DNA of 64,000 nucleotides from Dermanyssus gallinae (GCA_003439945.1 QVRM01004827.1:23501-87500); one strand, 5' to 3'. Positions 33,893 through 46,711 are shown, numbered from the stretch's first letter. The notes: generated by a model from the letters alone, not told the origin. Numbers and translations: made by a program.

Positions 33893-34280
33893 TCAAAGAC
33901 ACCCGTCGACACTCGTCAGCATTTCGTTGGCGTCAAAATTGCGCCATTTACGTGACGCCAAGCTTCCCTCCAGCTCTATGAAGAGTTTATCGGTTGAAGC
34001 CGAAGTTGTCGCTGTAGCGGTTGTTGCTGCTGCGTCTGCTCGGATGCCATGTGGATCCATACCCAGTAAGCCTCGCCCATTCATGGTCAGTCGATCATGG
34101 CGGCGATCAGCGGTAGTGATTTATGAACTAAATTTGAAGCGTATCGCAATAATAACAATAACATCGGCGGTGATGGCTGCGATTTCTACGGAAAACGCGG
34201 TTGCATTTCAAGTAGAAAAAGACACCACTCAAAGCTGCTTGGGGGCGCGGGGGGCTCTGCACGCTCTTAATTTGAAGTAA
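33893..34280. other. Ambiguous coding-like region, both strands open
   Basis: On the plus strand a 117-codon frame (33927-34280) contains MASKLRHLRDAKLPSSSMKS, with a possible donor at ccca|gtaagc (34068). On the minus strand a 63-codon frame (34084-33893) contains DKLFIELEGSLASRKWRNFD. Both have reasonable composition and neither has a decisive splice pair or known motif. Only one at most can be real. Confidence 0.22.
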
Positions 34281-34784
34281 ATATTATTGCAAGGATTATC
34301 GGTTGTCGGTCGTTGAGCCTTTAATCGCATAGTTTTAAAGACTATAGATCGATAACTATGATGACTAGTAACAATTAAAGTTTTGTTTGTTAAGTTGAGG
34401 CTACTAGACCCCGACAAACTTTTTGCAACATGTAGGCATAACAACTACGCTTTTCGTTAACTCATTCGTGGAATCTTTTGTGGCTAAAACGCGCCACTTA
34501 TGTAAATACAATATCAGGAAAAGTACTTTGCGACTATGCTCGTTCTGAGCCGAGCACACGAGCTTGATCATCATCATTTGTTTCATCCGACTGAGTGTAT
34601 AGAGGTTAATAATAATAGACGAACTTGATATGTGCAATAAGAGCTATCCGTATTTCATTAATAGTAGTCTCTGGGTGGCTTGTTGCTTAATGGCACTTTT
34701 GTTTAGTCCAAATGCTTTTCTCACATTTAGCTTTGATGAAACTTAGGTCATGTCTGAAACTTTGCCACAAAAAATATGTATGTG

Positions 34785-34821
<37 letters not shown>

Positions 34822-34960
34822 AGTTAATGCTACATTGATGACATAGTTATTTTAAGAATTTTGAGCATCCGACTCTACTTAGACTACAAGAGTCCTACTG
34901 CATCCTACCGGTCGGAAGAGCTTGTTGGCACTCTGCTTCATCAAGCCTACAAGGATCAGC
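34270..34960. other. Non-coding with AT array
   Basis: (AT)n at 34788-34818. No coding exon supported. Confidence 0.5.
34788..34818. repeat. (AT)n microsatellite
   Basis: AT run of about 31 bases. Confidence 0.95.
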
Positions 34961-35799
34961 AGCTGTCATCAGCAGCAGCAGCAGAAGCACCACAATAGTA
35001 GATCGGTAATAATAAGCGGAAGTAAACCACAAAGACAGAAATAAACAAAAGGCCTCCTCCTCCTCTGGACTTGGCGGCCGCCGTCATCATCCGTTGGGTA
35101 GAGCTTAGTAGACGTTACGGCTGTATCTGCTGTTCTGTTTCTCGTCTTGGCGCCGGCCAAGGACGAGAGGATCAAGGTGAACGATTCCGAGGAGTCGGTT
35201 AGCCGCCTTGTTGCTTTTAGGGTTCGTTCCTTACGGCTGCTCTCGTGAGCAGACAGCAGGGCGACGAGATGAACTAGCATGGCCAACACCACCACTACCA
35301 CCACCATCACCCCACCCAACTCCTGGCCTAGGACGCTGACCTACAACACTACACGGATGAACATAGCCGCCAGAGTCAAAACACAAGCCGAGTTAGGCCG
35401 ATAGACGGAAGAACTCACTGGAGACTATAGCAGGTTGCTGCTGCTGCTACGACGACACAACACATCATTACCATGACTATCATCATGTCGAGTCTAGGGA
35501 CATCCTAGGAACAGAGCCTAGACAGGGAGAGAGAAAGTGAGTGTGTGTGAAAGGGATGTGAGAGAAATAGATCGTGTGCGCGACGTAAAGAGACTATGAG
35601 AGAGGGGAGAGAGAGAGAGAGAGCAAAAAGAAAAAGAGAGAGGTGCGCGCAATTCATGTTGTCGGAACTCTAGTTGACGGCGGCGGCGGCGGCGGTGACG
35701 GGGGTAAACGTAGTGTGGGGTTCGCCTCTGTAATCGTAGTGGAGAACGTGGTTACGGCACGCCGGTCCTTATTGGCCTCCTTGTCTTTGGCTACTGTCG

Positions 35800-35801
<2 letters not shown>

Positions 35802-35850
<49 letters not shown>

Positions 35851-35853
35851 ATA
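35802..35853. repeat. (AT)n microsatellite
   Basis: AT run of about 50 bases with one break. Confidence 0.96.
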
Positions 35854-36224
35854 CATACATACGAACATCTGAGTGCATCGATGGGTCGATCCGCCTGTCG
35901 GTCTGCCGTCATCGTTGACGCGGTCTAGTAGGCCTGTATCCTTCGTACCGTCGTCTACTGTCTGTCTACTGGCTGTTGGCCTTAGCCTGTAGGTGGTTGA
36001 TCTGTGGATCTGAGACTGGCAGACGACGAATGGCTGCACCAGGATTGCCGGCGGTGAATCCTGTTCGAGCTTCCCCGCGAGTCCTCTCCAGCGATCGGCG
36101 CCCCATCTTCACTCATCTTTTCTTCTTCTCCGCAGCTCGGCTGAACATCTCAAACGCTGACGACGAGCACACGAAAAAGACAACCTATCGAAGTAGAACA
36201 AGGAAGGGAGAGGGACGTTGTGGT

Positions 36225-36312
36225 GGTGGTGATGATGGTGTTTATGATGATAATGATGATCATGATGAAGATGATTATGCTGATGATGCCGATGATGATG
36301 ATGATGATGACG
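36225..36312. repeat. GAT trinucleotide array
   Basis: Imperfect GAT/GAA/TAT units; poly-Asp and poly-Met frames are artefacts. Confidence 0.9.
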
Positions 36313-36720
36313 GGAGTATGTGGGAGAGGGTTAGGAAAGGAAACTAGTAGCAACAACAACAACAACAGCAACAACATCATCATCAACAGCAAATCATCTT
36401 CAGCAACAAAGAAGACGAAGGCAGTATCACTTCTACTGCTTCGAGTGCTGCTACTACTACTACTACTACTGCGTTGGCAGTCTCTCTCCGTCTGTCTGAC
36501 TGTGACTTCCGGTTAGGAGGGCGGTAAGGCAGGACGGGGGAGTCCGGGGGTGCGGGAGGGTGATGGGGTAGAAAGACACAGCGCCCGACGAAAAGAACGA
36601 ATAAGAGAAGAGAACGTTTTTAGTTATAGTCGCCTGCCTGTGACCGTCGATCTCAATCACTGCGTGTCAGTAGTACACGTTGGCGGTGGCCAGTGGTTGT
36701 GGTCACGAGATCTGAGCGTT

Positions 36721-37196
36721 GAACAGTGCCGCTAGTTAGAAGAGTAAGTTATTGTATCAATCGCCGTAGTAATACTTGTAGTAGTCACACTTCTGTAGCA
36801 GTAGTGAACACTTGCCTCCTCATTTAGTGCGTGCGTGTATGTATATGTGTGTGTGAATGTGTTTGAGTGTGTGGAATATCAAAGCACAGCGCGAGCTATG
36901 CCAGCTCCGCATGGATTAGTATTCGGCTCATCGCGCGTTGATCTCAACGCGCGATTCATAGCTATCTATCTATCTAACTAACTGGTTAGTTCAAACTAAT
37001 CCGCGAGTTGATCAAGAGATTTGCTGCGGTGCGTGTTCTCTGCACTCTTCTGCTGCTGTTGATGTGTTTGAAGTTTCAACGCAGCTAGCTAGGAAAGTGA
37101 AGTGATGAAGGTGAACGCGAATGCGAGCCAGCGAATCATCGTTGCGTTTGGCAGATTGTGCGCCTTGACGCTTGCTAGGCCCCGTGGATAATACGA
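36721..37196. other. Non-coding, no gene seen
   Basis: GT-rich around 36830-36870. No coding exon supported. Confidence 0.45.
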
Positions 37197-37198
37197 AC

Positions 37199-37242
37199 AG
37201 TATTATTATTATTAATATTATTATTATTATTATTATTTTATT
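37199..37242. repeat. (ATT)n microsatellite
   Basis: ATT array of about 44 bases with one break, shortly before SINE-A copy 3. Confidence 0.93.
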
Positions 37243-37304
37243 ATCATAATAGTAACAATCATCTCTGAACATAACAAAGACGCGGCGGACTATTACTACT
37301 TATA

Positions 37305-37501
37305 CTAGTAAAGTTTTCGGGCTGACCACCCTCAGCCAGGTTTTAACGTCCACGGAATTGTTTTTCACGTTGCTTCATAGTCGGACTACCCCCATAACTA
37401 CAAATGTGCAACGGTGGGGCTCGAACCCGCCGCGCACCTGCTATGTGTCTTCTCCGGTTGCGAGGCGGGGACTTAATCCACCACGCCACCACCGGGCTCG
37501 A
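37305..37501 (-). repeat. SINE-A copy 3
   Basis: Minus-strand, near full-length copy. B box complement gggctcgaaccc is at 37417-37428, and the 5' end matches tcgagcccggtggtggcgtg. The stem-loop stem is intact (GGCTGA / TCAGCC at 37320-37325 and 37332-37337), but its loop has grown to six bases. A short target-site duplication is not clear. Confidence 0.85.
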
Positions 37502-38226
37502 CATTTACTTCCATTACTAGATTACTACTCCATTACTACTCCAGACATTATTACTTATACTGTTAGAACAACTTTTACTACTAGAACTATTGTCGCTGTT
37601 CACTTATTTTTTGTAAAGACACATATGTGTCGACGCATACGTTGCGTCCGAAAGAAAAACATATGTGATCCTCCACGCCGTGTAGCGTTTGGTTCGGCTC
37701 TCGTTGCTGCCATCACTGTGGCTGTTTCTGGCCCGGTCGGTCATATGGTGGTTTTCACTGCCACTACTCACTCGTCTTTGCTGTTTTGTCATGACTGTTC
37801 TCACTACTGATGTTGCACTTGCCATTATCACCTTTGCATTATGTTATTGTTGCTGTTATTGTTGTTGCTGCTGTTGCTGCTGCTGCTGCTATTATAGTCA
37901 CTATTACCTAGGTTTGTTTACGCTTACTTTCCTTCCTTTTTGTCGGTTGTCTACCGAACGCTGTCTAAATGTGTTATGTTTGCTTTCACTTATTGCATTG
38001 TACAACTGATTAATCGTGTAGTTTTGCCGCTACTCGCGCGATCGCGCTGCCGTTACCGAAATCAATGGTGTAGGTGATGATACAATTTTATTATTGTTCG
38101 TTTTAAGGTTTTGCATTTTACGCTACGTCTAAATGACGTAGCGTGGCCGTGGATGATGGCCGGAAAGATGAGGAGTTACTGTATTGCTAAAGGTGACTCT
38201 GAAAAAGATGATACTCTATATGCATG
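37502..38226. other. Non-coding, no gene seen
   Basis: A TTG/CTG run lies at about 37845-37890. Frames here are repeat-influenced. Confidence 0.45.
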
Positions 38227-38240
38227 TGTATATATATATA

Positions 38241-38282
<42 letters not shown>

Positions 38283-38289
38283 TATATAT
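38227..38289. repeat. (AT)n microsatellite
   Basis: AT blocks with two aattat breaks. Confidence 0.95.
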
Positions 38290-39033
38290 GATATCGTGGT
38301 CGTCACATCATTTAAAGCCGCACGACATTAACCTGCTGCTGTTGCTGCTGATGGCCTTCAATGCTTTTGTGGAGTCCTGCCATAAATAGAGCGAAATCAT
38401 CACTCGCATCCGAGTGTGTGATAATGACCCCAAACACGCACCACTTTTGTCGATACTGGTTCCATGATCGCTGTTCTATGGGAGCAGCAGCGCTTCAGAA
38501 TCGACTCTAGACAACGTCATCCGCACCTTTTGCCCGCTCTATGACCTGGTGGTAGATCGCATTGGCCTTGATGCAGCGATTAAGCTCTTCTATTCTTGCC
38601 GAGTTTCACCGATTTTTTGTACATTGACAACAACCTACTCGTTGGCGTCAAGCTAAACAGTTAGCAATATATGTATAAAGGCAGCACTCATCAGGACGCT
38701 GAAGTCGCGTCGTTTTGAGTAAAAGTCGCACCCATTGCGGAAGCATTTATGGTTTGATTTTTGAAACTGTTATATGTATATTGACTAAGGTAGTGGTAAT
38801 GTTATGTGGGGCTATTGCAGGTGGGGCTATTGTAGGTTTACTCTAGAATTAAGTGATGCTACTTTTTTGTAGTGTTTAACCCAACGAAATTGCAAGATAA
38901 AATATTCGCAAAACAATAAACGCGGAGAGAGTCAGACATACCTATTGCAACGAGTATAGCAGATCATCATGTGACAACTAGCATTCGCACAAGACTGCAC
39001 TACCGGCGAATATTTGTATGCCGGCGGGTGTTG

Positions 39034-39034
<1 letters not shown>
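38290..39034. other. Mostly non-coding; short protein-like minus frame
   Basis: On the minus strand at about 38600-38505 a 30-residue stretch reads ARIEELNRCIKANAIYHQVI, then ERAKGADDVV and a stop. It looks like an amphipathic helix. No splice pair or family was recognised, so it may be a relic. Confidence 0.25.

Positions 39035-39078
<44 letters not shown>
39035..39078. repeat. (AT)n microsatellite
   Basis: AT run of about 44 bases. Confidence 0.96.
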
Positions 39079-39081
<3 letters not shown>

Positions 39082-39742
39082 GCGCAGTTTTCATTAGATG
39101 TGCCATCGCATACATTAAACAAAGAGTGAATATGAGTAGTTGGTTACAAGGCTCGATGAGGTATTACGATACCGTTTTTTTCTGGTCGTTGGCATACCGT
39201 TAGCGACCATTCCAAGTGGCGGAAAGCAACATCAAGCTTTAGCAACAACAAAAACAACAACAACAATAACAAATTGGCCTCTTCTCCGTAGACTAATTAG
39301 CAACAGTGAACGCGGCGGCATTGGTCGATTTGTGGCGCCGTCCGTCCTGGTCAAACGGGGAGCGGCGTTACTCGACAGAAAATAAATGATTCGAGGAATG
39401 AATGAATGAATAAATGGCTTGATTAATGGGCGAGCTGGTAGTTAGTTAGTTAGATAGTTACCTTCGCATTCGGCGGCTGCCGCCGCTAGGATAATCGCTA
39501 CGAAACTGTTTCTCACCGAATAGACCTCCTCCATTAAGGTTGTTCTGGGCGCGGCTCGTCGGTCATAACATAATCAGGCCCGTCCGTATCGTGGACGACG
39601 AGGACGCGACTTGACAAGCGTTGGCACCGACGGCAGCAGTCCGTGCCGTTGGCTTTGCACCAATCCAGTGTCGCAACATGTGTTCGGTACCGTTTAGCTC
39701 GCAGCCTTTGTCACGCCAGTGTTCGATGAAAACTATTGGCTC

Positions 39743-39745
<3 letters not shown>
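39079..39745. other. Non-coding, no gene seen
   Basis: Short CAA array at 39240-39272. Overlapping short frames only. Confidence 0.45.
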
Positions 39746-39794
<49 letters not shown>

Positions 39795-39851
39795 GTTGTA
39801 AGAGTCTAAGAAAGTGCAAAATTACTGCTCGTTATATATATATATATATAT
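39746..39851. repeat. (AT)n microsatellites
   Basis: Two AT blocks, 39746-39794 and 39834-39851. Confidence 0.94.
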
Positions 39852-40054
39852 TAATACATAAACACACATGTGCTCGAGTACACAACGTATCGCCAGTCTA
39901 CAACGGCAGCCAATTTGATTGAGTACCTTTTTTTTATTGCCTTACTATGTTGCCGAATTTGCCGTAGATTCTAGTCTATTCATTTATTTGATTGTAATAC
40001 GTACTGGCAAGACGCTTGTACACGCAAGTTGTACATGCAAGATGCAGTCCTTTC

Positions 40055-40169
40055 TATATATATATATATATATACTATTTATGATATATATATGTACATA
40101 TATAGTATAGGATATATATATAGATAGTATATATAATAATTATATATATATATATATACATCTATATAG

Positions 40170-40206
<37 letters not shown>

Positions 40207-40230
40207 TATACATATATATATATAATATAT

Positions 40231-40293
<63 letters not shown>
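40055..40293. repeat. (AT)n compound array, about 240 bases
   Basis: The longest AT-repeat stretch in the window, broken by short ACATAT, TAGTAT and AATAAT phrases. Confidence 0.96.
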
Positions 40294-40296
<3 letters not shown>

Positions 40297-40892
40297 CGCT
40301 TCGTTAGCGTGGAAGAATTTTGTAGGCAAATACATGCTTGCTTGCCCGTATTTCTTTACTGGGAGCTATTGGCGGATATCAGAAATTCTGTGTGTTCTCG
40401 CTTCTGTCTCCTATCCATGTCTGCATGCACGGTGCATCAGTATGACAGGGCGCGCGAGCACACAGTGGCACGGCCAGGGCGGCACCACCGCCGTATCGGA
40501 CATAGCGGTGCGGTCCGTCAATGTCCGAGCGAAGGGTAAATCGAGTCTGGCAGCGCGCTGGATAGGCAGGCCAGCGCTACACGCATAGATGCTTGCTGTG
40601 GCGGAATAGTGCTGCGCAAACGACAACTTTTGCGCTCGCTCGCCTATGCAATAGGCACATGACAAATTTGTATTCTCTACTACGAATAGCGGTGTGCAGT
40701 CGTCGTCGTCGTCGTCGCGTCAATGCAATAGTGGCCAGTTGACGCCAGTATTTGTTAGTCTTCGAGAAAAAAAAAACAGTTTTCCGCCAGACATCGCGGC
40801 CAAACAAGAAGAAATATAGTTGCTTACAAATAACAACGTGTGTTTTGTATGACCTGCGTTGTACTGCACGCCTAAATTCAGTCAGCATTCTC
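40294..40892. other. Non-coding, ambiguous short frames
   Basis: GC-rich 40430-40600 with frames open on both strands; no exon called. Short (GTC)n at about 40700-40715. Confidence 0.35.
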
Positions 40893-40977
40893 TACTATAT
40901 ATATATATATATATATAGTATATATATATATATATATATACTATATATCTATATATATATATATATAGTGTGTAAAA

Positions 40978-41019
<42 letters not shown>
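40893..41019. repeat. (AT)n compound microsatellite, about 125 bases
   Basis: Several AT blocks separated by tagtat, ctatat and gtgtaaaagta. Confidence 0.96.
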
Positions 41020-41020
<1 letters not shown>

Positions 41021-42455
41021 TTCGCGTTACATGTTAATTGGCGTACCTCCGTTGTAGCGTAATTCGTGTTTTTTTTATTTTCGTTTCTGGTACTTACACT
41101 ACACAAATGTCTATCATGTGCTCTACTAGCGTATGTATGTATTGTATGTTTTGTTTTCGTTGCGTTTCATTCTTTGTGGGCGTTACGGTTGTATGCCAAT
41201 GGTCTGTATGATGAATAATTTATTGATGTTATAGAGGCTTTCTGCTAGGCATTTTCGCATTTGACTTGTGTTCTTTATAGCGGTTGTTGCTGCTCTATGG
41301 GTACTTTTGTGCTGGTTCGAGTTGTTGCTGTTGTCGTCGCCGTCGTTGTTGTTGTTGGTGTTGTTGTTGTCAGCTTACGATGAAAATAGCTACCTTTAAG
41401 TAACACTGTAGTAAATACGACGCAAATGGAACAAAGCTGACGTTCAAAATAAATCACTACACCAAACGAGTTCAGCTTGTCAGCCAGAACACGGGTGCCA
41501 CTCCTGTGTTTTGCTCCTAATCCTTGTGATAGCTGTTAGCATCTTATTATAAGTAAAAGGAAAGGCTACCTAGCCAGACTGAACGGTGACCAAAAGCGAT
41601 GCTTCGTTAAAATAGATCGATTTGACTCCCTCGTGTGATTGCCATAATAAAAATGATAATAATGATAATAATAGTAATACTACTACTAATGAGTTATTGC
41701 GGTGTGGCGACTTTCGAACAAATATAATCTACCACTCTTTCAGCGGCTAATTGCGATCACCTGTTTTTGTCTAACTTGTTTTCGCACATCGATGTATTCA
41801 GTTTGGCACATTTTTAAAATCTGTTGTATTGTTAAGAGCCCATAAATTATTACCGTTGCACATATTGCAAGTATGTCGCTAGCTTGATGGCCTTTAATCG
41901 ACCTACACGGAGCCGTGCGGGAGGAGGCTGCAAAGAGCGCTGCTTCAGGTAAACTCTAAAGTGGCATACGATACCGATCCACATGGTTCGCCTCCAAAAG
42001 ATCGATGGATGTTAACGATAAGAGAGATCCAAAGGTGACTTCTTGGTTAGGAAGGTATCTTCTATTTGCTGGACCACGTTTCAAATTTAATAATAATAAT
42101 ATCGCACTGAGGTGGTTACGAACTGGCTGAAATGCAGTCGGTATCTTTGTGGTCCAAGAGTTAGAAGTGTTTACGCATCCTAAATAGGCTATGTTGTTAT
42201 AACCAAATTGCGACTGTACGTTAATGCGTTAGGAGCGCGTTAGTTCTATCGCCCTTGACTTCTGGGGTAGCTTAAGGCCGAATAATAGACAGTTTTCCAT
42301 AGATTCATCCGAGCTTTGTTATGATTATCATTACCAATTTAGCCATTGAACATTCGACAGGGGATTCAGCATATGAAATGAAGCGTGTGCGCGAGAGAGA
42401 GAGAGGAATACACGTGGAATGCAATTACTCGATTATTGTTGTAATCCACAATAGG
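41020..42455. other. Non-coding, no gene seen
   Basis: A GTT array lies at about 41279-41372 and short ATA runs near 41650-41690. No coding exon supported. Confidence 0.5.
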
Positions 42456-42661
42456 TTCTATACGGGCTTTTTTGGGCTGATTCTCAGCCAACATACGTTA
42501 TTAACGTCCACGGGACTGCTTTCGCATTGCTTCGTAATACGGACCCCATAAATACAAATTTGCAACGGTGGGGCTCGATGCCCGTGCACCTATGTGTCTT
42601 CTCTGGTCGCGAGGCGCAAGCGAATGCACCATATCACCGCGTTCGACATTCTATACGGGCT
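42456..42661 (-). repeat. SINE-A copy 4 with target-site duplication
   Basis: The element lies on the minus strand at about 42469-42648. It is flanked by the 13-base duplication ttctatacgggct at 42456-42468 and 42649-42661. Stem-loop GGCTGAGAATCAGCC lies at 42475-42489 (complement). The B box is decayed (gggctcgatgccc). Confidence 0.88.
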
Positions 42662-42895
42662 AAATAAGCTCATACATTCGCAGTTTCAGAATACATCGAG
42701 TGTGCATATATATACTTATTAGGCCACTACTATTTTATTCACATATCTTTTCCGTAGCGAATATCGGGACCACCCCGACAAGGAACAGCTACATTAATAC
42801 TACATAATGTTAACACTGAGGTGCCTTTTGTACGCAGCGGTTACATTAGGTGCGAATGCGGTAGATATCTACTTGCAGTGCCATGAAGTCAATAA

Positions 42896-42916
42896 AGTAT
42901 ATATATATATATATAT
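42896..42916. repeat. (AT)n microsatellite
   Basis: AT run of about 21 bases. Confidence 0.93.
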
Positions 42917-43198
42917 GTCCGCCGTTAGTGTAGTGAAAACTTAGCCAGCCGTGAAGAGAACGCGACGCGGGGGTTTGAACGGAACTCCCACAACATCCGC
43001 TCCTGTCGTCGCTATTGTATCTGCAGCAGCATTTATGCTCAAGTATAAGCGGCCTCTTCCCCGTATACGAGATGGCTGAAACGACCACGAAGAGTAACAT
43101 AAAACGAGCGGAAAATACCGAGTCGTATGGTCGCTTCCTTTAGTCTAGCAATATTATTATGGTTAGCGCCATTATTATTAATATGGTTTGGACACATT

Positions 43199-43224
43199 CG
43201 TATTATTATTATTATTATTATTAT
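43199..43224. repeat. (ATT)n microsatellite
   Basis: About eight ATT units. Confidence 0.93.
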
Positions 43225-43394
43225 CATTTCTAGTACTAGCATGGTCGGCAAACTCTGCACAGAAAGAGGGAAGGCAAACACAAATCCATTGGACAACAGG
43301 CTAGGCTACCGTGAGTAGTGGCCCAGTAGATCAGTGCAATAGGAGAGGAGAGTATTGTGGATGTTTTTGGTGCTCTGAATGTTTACTCTCTCTC

Positions 43395-43398
<4 letters not shown>

Positions 43399-43428
<30 letters not shown>

Positions 43429-43461
43429 TATTTTTTTATTTAACTCATAACGGGGAAAAGG

Positions 43462-43500
<39 letters not shown>
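43399..43500. repeat. (AT)n microsatellites
   Basis: Two AT blocks, 43399-43425 and 43463-43500. Confidence 0.95.
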
Positions 43501-43502
<2 letters not shown>

Positions 43503-43984
43503 CTTTTCTCTATTTAGTTATCTCTCAGCTCTTGTAGGTCGTTCCAGGGAACGACGAACAGGGTAGCGAACAGTGAATGCCTGACATGCCAGTTACGGAG
43601 ACCAGCGGGTAGAGAGCACCCTGTTCAACGTTTTTTTTTCTGTATGCATTAGTTCGCAATATGCACACACACAAGCACTCTTATACACATACCTACATAC
43701 TTATATATATACAAAGTCAGCAAATACGTACGACCCATATGGAGACGCGCTTAGCACATGTTGAACAGGGGAAATGGAAAAGGGGACGAGCAAGCGCGCG
43801 AGAGAGAAAGTCAGGGAGACAAAGACCCCACCCTCGTCGGAGAGCGGATCGCGCAGAGGGCGTGACGTCAGGCCAACTGGCGGGAGTCCGTAACGTCGTC
43901 GATACGCGATGACTCGAATCAGAATGAGATGCCGTTGCCGTTTTTACAATCAGTTGACGGTATCTGACACTGGTGGCGACGCTC
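43501..43984. other. Non-coding, no gene seen
   Basis: Frames here lack motif or splice support. Confidence 0.4.
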
Positions 43985-44122
43985 ACAAGAACAACAGCAG
44001 AAGAAACAATAACGACAACAACAACAATAAGGACAACACCAACGATAAGGACAACGATAACAATAAAAGCAACAACAACAACGACGACGACGACGACGAC
44101 AAGGACAACAACAGGAATCGCA
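43985..44122. repeat. CAA/GAC trinucleotide array
   Basis: Imperfect CAA, AAC, GAC triplets. The Asn/Asp frame on the plus strand ends at a stop straight after the array, and the Thr frame and minus-strand Val frame are equally open. Confidence 0.88.
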
Positions 44123-44718
44123 AGTAAAACAATGTTGACTGCCGACCAATGGTGGCTGTCGAAGCGGCGGCATGCGGCGTTGGAGGCAGTAGAACCAGCT
44201 GTAACCATAGCACAAGCAGTCATCATCATACTATTGCTGGTCGTCTATAGCATAGCTGTTTTTCTCTCTTCTCTAGCTCTGCCTCTTGCTTTCCTTCTCT
44301 TTTTTTTTAGCTCTCTTTCAATCTCTATTTGTCTCTCCCGCTCGCTGTTCGTCCCAACGTTTTCCCAAGTTAGCACGATCCACGCACGCTACAGACAGCT
44401 TGAACAGCGCGAGTTAGTCAGCGGCAGGCGGGTGCTGATTCACCACGACGACGACGACGATGACAACAATAATGCCTACTGCAGAAATAGCAGCAGCAGC
44501 AGCGATAGAGCTGCAGCGCACCCAGCAGTACTGTTGTGTCCGCCCGACTGGTCGACGACACATGGTCGAAGTCAGCCTCCGTGACGCTACAGGAACAAAC
44601 GCGGGCAAGCATCATACCACAGGCTTACTGCAGGCCCTTTGCTAGGCATAATACCGTCAACGCTGCTTTGCTTAATGCGACTTTAGTAAATTTATTTTAA
44701 CGCGGGTTAGGTCACTCA
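44123..44718. other. Ambiguous region, no exon called
   Basis: Several frames are open on both strands around a GAC and GCA repeat core (44450-44510). No decisive start, stop or splice pair. Confidence 0.3.
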
Positions 44719-44725
44719 TTATATA

Positions 44726-44778
<53 letters not shown>
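44719..44778. repeat. (AT)n microsatellite
   Basis: AT run of about 60 bases with one break. Confidence 0.97.
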
Positions 44779-44784
<6 letters not shown>

Positions 44785-46030
44785 ATTCGTGTGTGACGCC
44801 GAAGGATGCAAAGGAATCACCAGTGCTTCCGAGAGACTTCCGAGTCTCTGAAAAGTGACCAGATGAAGGAAGGAGCGGCCCCCCGTTTACGGCTCCCTCC
44901 TCCTTCACCATCAGTACAACATCAACCATTGTTAGCACAGCACCTCTGCCACCACCACCACCACCACCACCACTGCCATCACCACCCCAATCCAACTATG
45001 ACCCGTCGTAGCCGCCGGGCCCATAATAGTGAAACGGGGCGCGCATCCGTTTTCCTTCTTTTCCGGTTGGTTGTGAGCTCGTCCGTCGTCTCTTGAAGTG
45101 ACTCTTGTCGTTGCATTGTTGTTCTGTCTGTCTGTCTGTCTGTGTCAACTCAATCCAATTATGGACACAAAACGTGTGACAAATATTCCCCCCTTTCGTT
45201 GTGTTTCTGTGTTTCTCCTTTGCTTGCGTTCACAAGTTTGTTCCTGAAGGCTGCTGCTGTTGCTGCTGCTGCTAATCCGTCATAGTGTTTTCCTTTCAAT
45301 TTTTGTTTGTTATCCTTTTTCCTTCTATTCGCTCACTCTCCCCCTCCGCCTTCCTTCCGCTCCTCTGGCTGATTAAAGTTTTTGACCCCTAGCTTCCTGT
45401 CGGTAATTCCGCCTTACGCCGAGAGGAGAAGAGGCACGCGGAGAGGCGCTCGGCTGTACATAGTGAATTGCGTGAATGTGCCCCGATGTTGGCAACGCGG
45501 TGTGATCTGAGCTGAATTAGACAACAACAACAACACATCATAGAGGTTCAAAAGCTGCACCCGGGTCGCACTAGATATGTCTGCGCGTGTTTGCGGCGTG
45601 TCTGCGCGTGCATAAACAGCAATTACCTACTCGAGCGATTCTGCGATTTTGTACTAAATGGGGTCGTTATGCTATCATAGTAGTAGTATAGTGTAAGTGG
45701 ATCACATTGCTGTTTCTGCTTTGTTCGCTGTGCGGGGTGGCCGCAATGCATCATCCGATAATGAAGCTCTTCCTTTTGTATGCCAAACTAATTAAATATT
45801 TTTAAACTTTGTAATTATGTTCATTATTTTAACATGTATTAATATAAATTTATATTCATACACAAATTAGAGTAAAATAGCAAAAATAAGAAATAATCAG
45901 TAGGTGGTTAAAATATTGTTAAGAGAAGAGAGTTGTTATTGTTGTTGGTGTAGCTTTTTCAATTGCTGAGTTGTTACGATGAGTTGAAATCGTGGCTGGT
46001 CACGTTACTGACGTAGTGACTACGTCATTT
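44779..46030. other. Non-coding, low-complexity patches
   Basis: A CAC run near 44950-44985 gives His-rich frames on the plus strand. A TGTC run lies at about 45126-45144. No exon called. Confidence 0.4.
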
Positions 46031-46032
46031 GT

Positions 46033-46314
46033 CTAGCTAATCAGTATTCGCTTGCTGTAGAGGAGCAGAACAAACACGTTTATTGGTTCAATCGTTCGTG
46101 TATGTGGTAATTTATCCTGTCGCTCCTGGTTTATTTCCGCGACGAACGCCGTCCAAACGCATGAGATGGTTTCAGCCGTAGTAGGAGTAGTGATGGTGGC
46201 GAAGTCAAATGTGTCAAGTGTCTTCCATGGAGCACTTCCACTGATTTTGTATTTGATCATGGTGCTAATGCGTAATCTACCTATAGCTTCTGCCATCCTA
46301 ACCCATGTATACAT
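46033..46314 (-). CDS. Hypothetical minus-strand open frame
   Basis: An open frame on the minus strand of about 95 codons, non-repetitive. It contains KYKISGSAPWKTLDTFDF, TTPTTAETISCVWTAFVAEI and NQERQDKLPHTRTIEPINVF, and stops at 46033-46035. Composition is protein-like and not driven by simple repeats. I recognise no family. It may be a decayed gene, a transposon piece or chance. Confidence 0.2.
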   Translation of the reverse strand: MYTWVRMAEAIGRLRISTMIKYKISGSAPWKTLDTFDFATITTPTTAETISCVWTAFVAEINQERQDKLPHTRTIEPINVFVLLLYSKRILIS

Positions 46315-46711
46315 GCATTTATGCATTCGCAAGCAATATTATTGTTGCTAATAGTTTTCCTGGCCACAAATCGACCACTATGCGGATGGATTGCACTCGT
46401 GTGTGCTTGGCATGCTTTTCCTTAGCACAGGAGAACACGACCCAGCGATCGAGCGAGCGACTGTCAGCGTGCAATACGAACCGCGACGACTTCTGTATGA
46501 TTCTGTACGCAGACATCATATCGACCGGTCCCATAGACTTACAAACTGGCCGATCGGCTATCTGACACATAGACAGACATACAGATGGGCAGGAATGCCC
46601 GCTAAACGAACAACGAATCTATGACCCCTTCACGCTGCGTTCGGTTATGTGTGTGTTTGTGTGTATGATGCAGTGGCACGCCTTTCTCTTTCTCTGTCTT
46701 GACGTCGCCAA

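Larger units (their letters stand above)
34960..36720. other. GC-richer low-complexity region
   Basis: Contains CAG, CCA, (GA)n (35608-35640), GGC (about 35680-35697), GAT (36225-36312), CAA (36350-36400) and CTA (36445-36468) runs. Frames on both strands are long but repeat-driven. It may be a promoter/5'UTR-type region; no start or splice pair is decisive. Confidence 0.35.
42662..43398. other. Non-coding, no gene seen
   Basis: Contains (AT)n at 42896-42916 and (ATT)n at 43199-43224. Confidence 0.5.

Noticed and set aside
35643..36347. Plus-strand frames with Gly runs or Asp-rich tail
   Set aside because: Driven by GGC and GAT repeats and an AT array; the acceptor-like ctccgcag at about 36136 has no partner donor I trust.
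40442..40535. Possible exon before a ggtaaatc donor
   Set aside because: No good acceptor, the opposite strand is equally open, and there is no motif.
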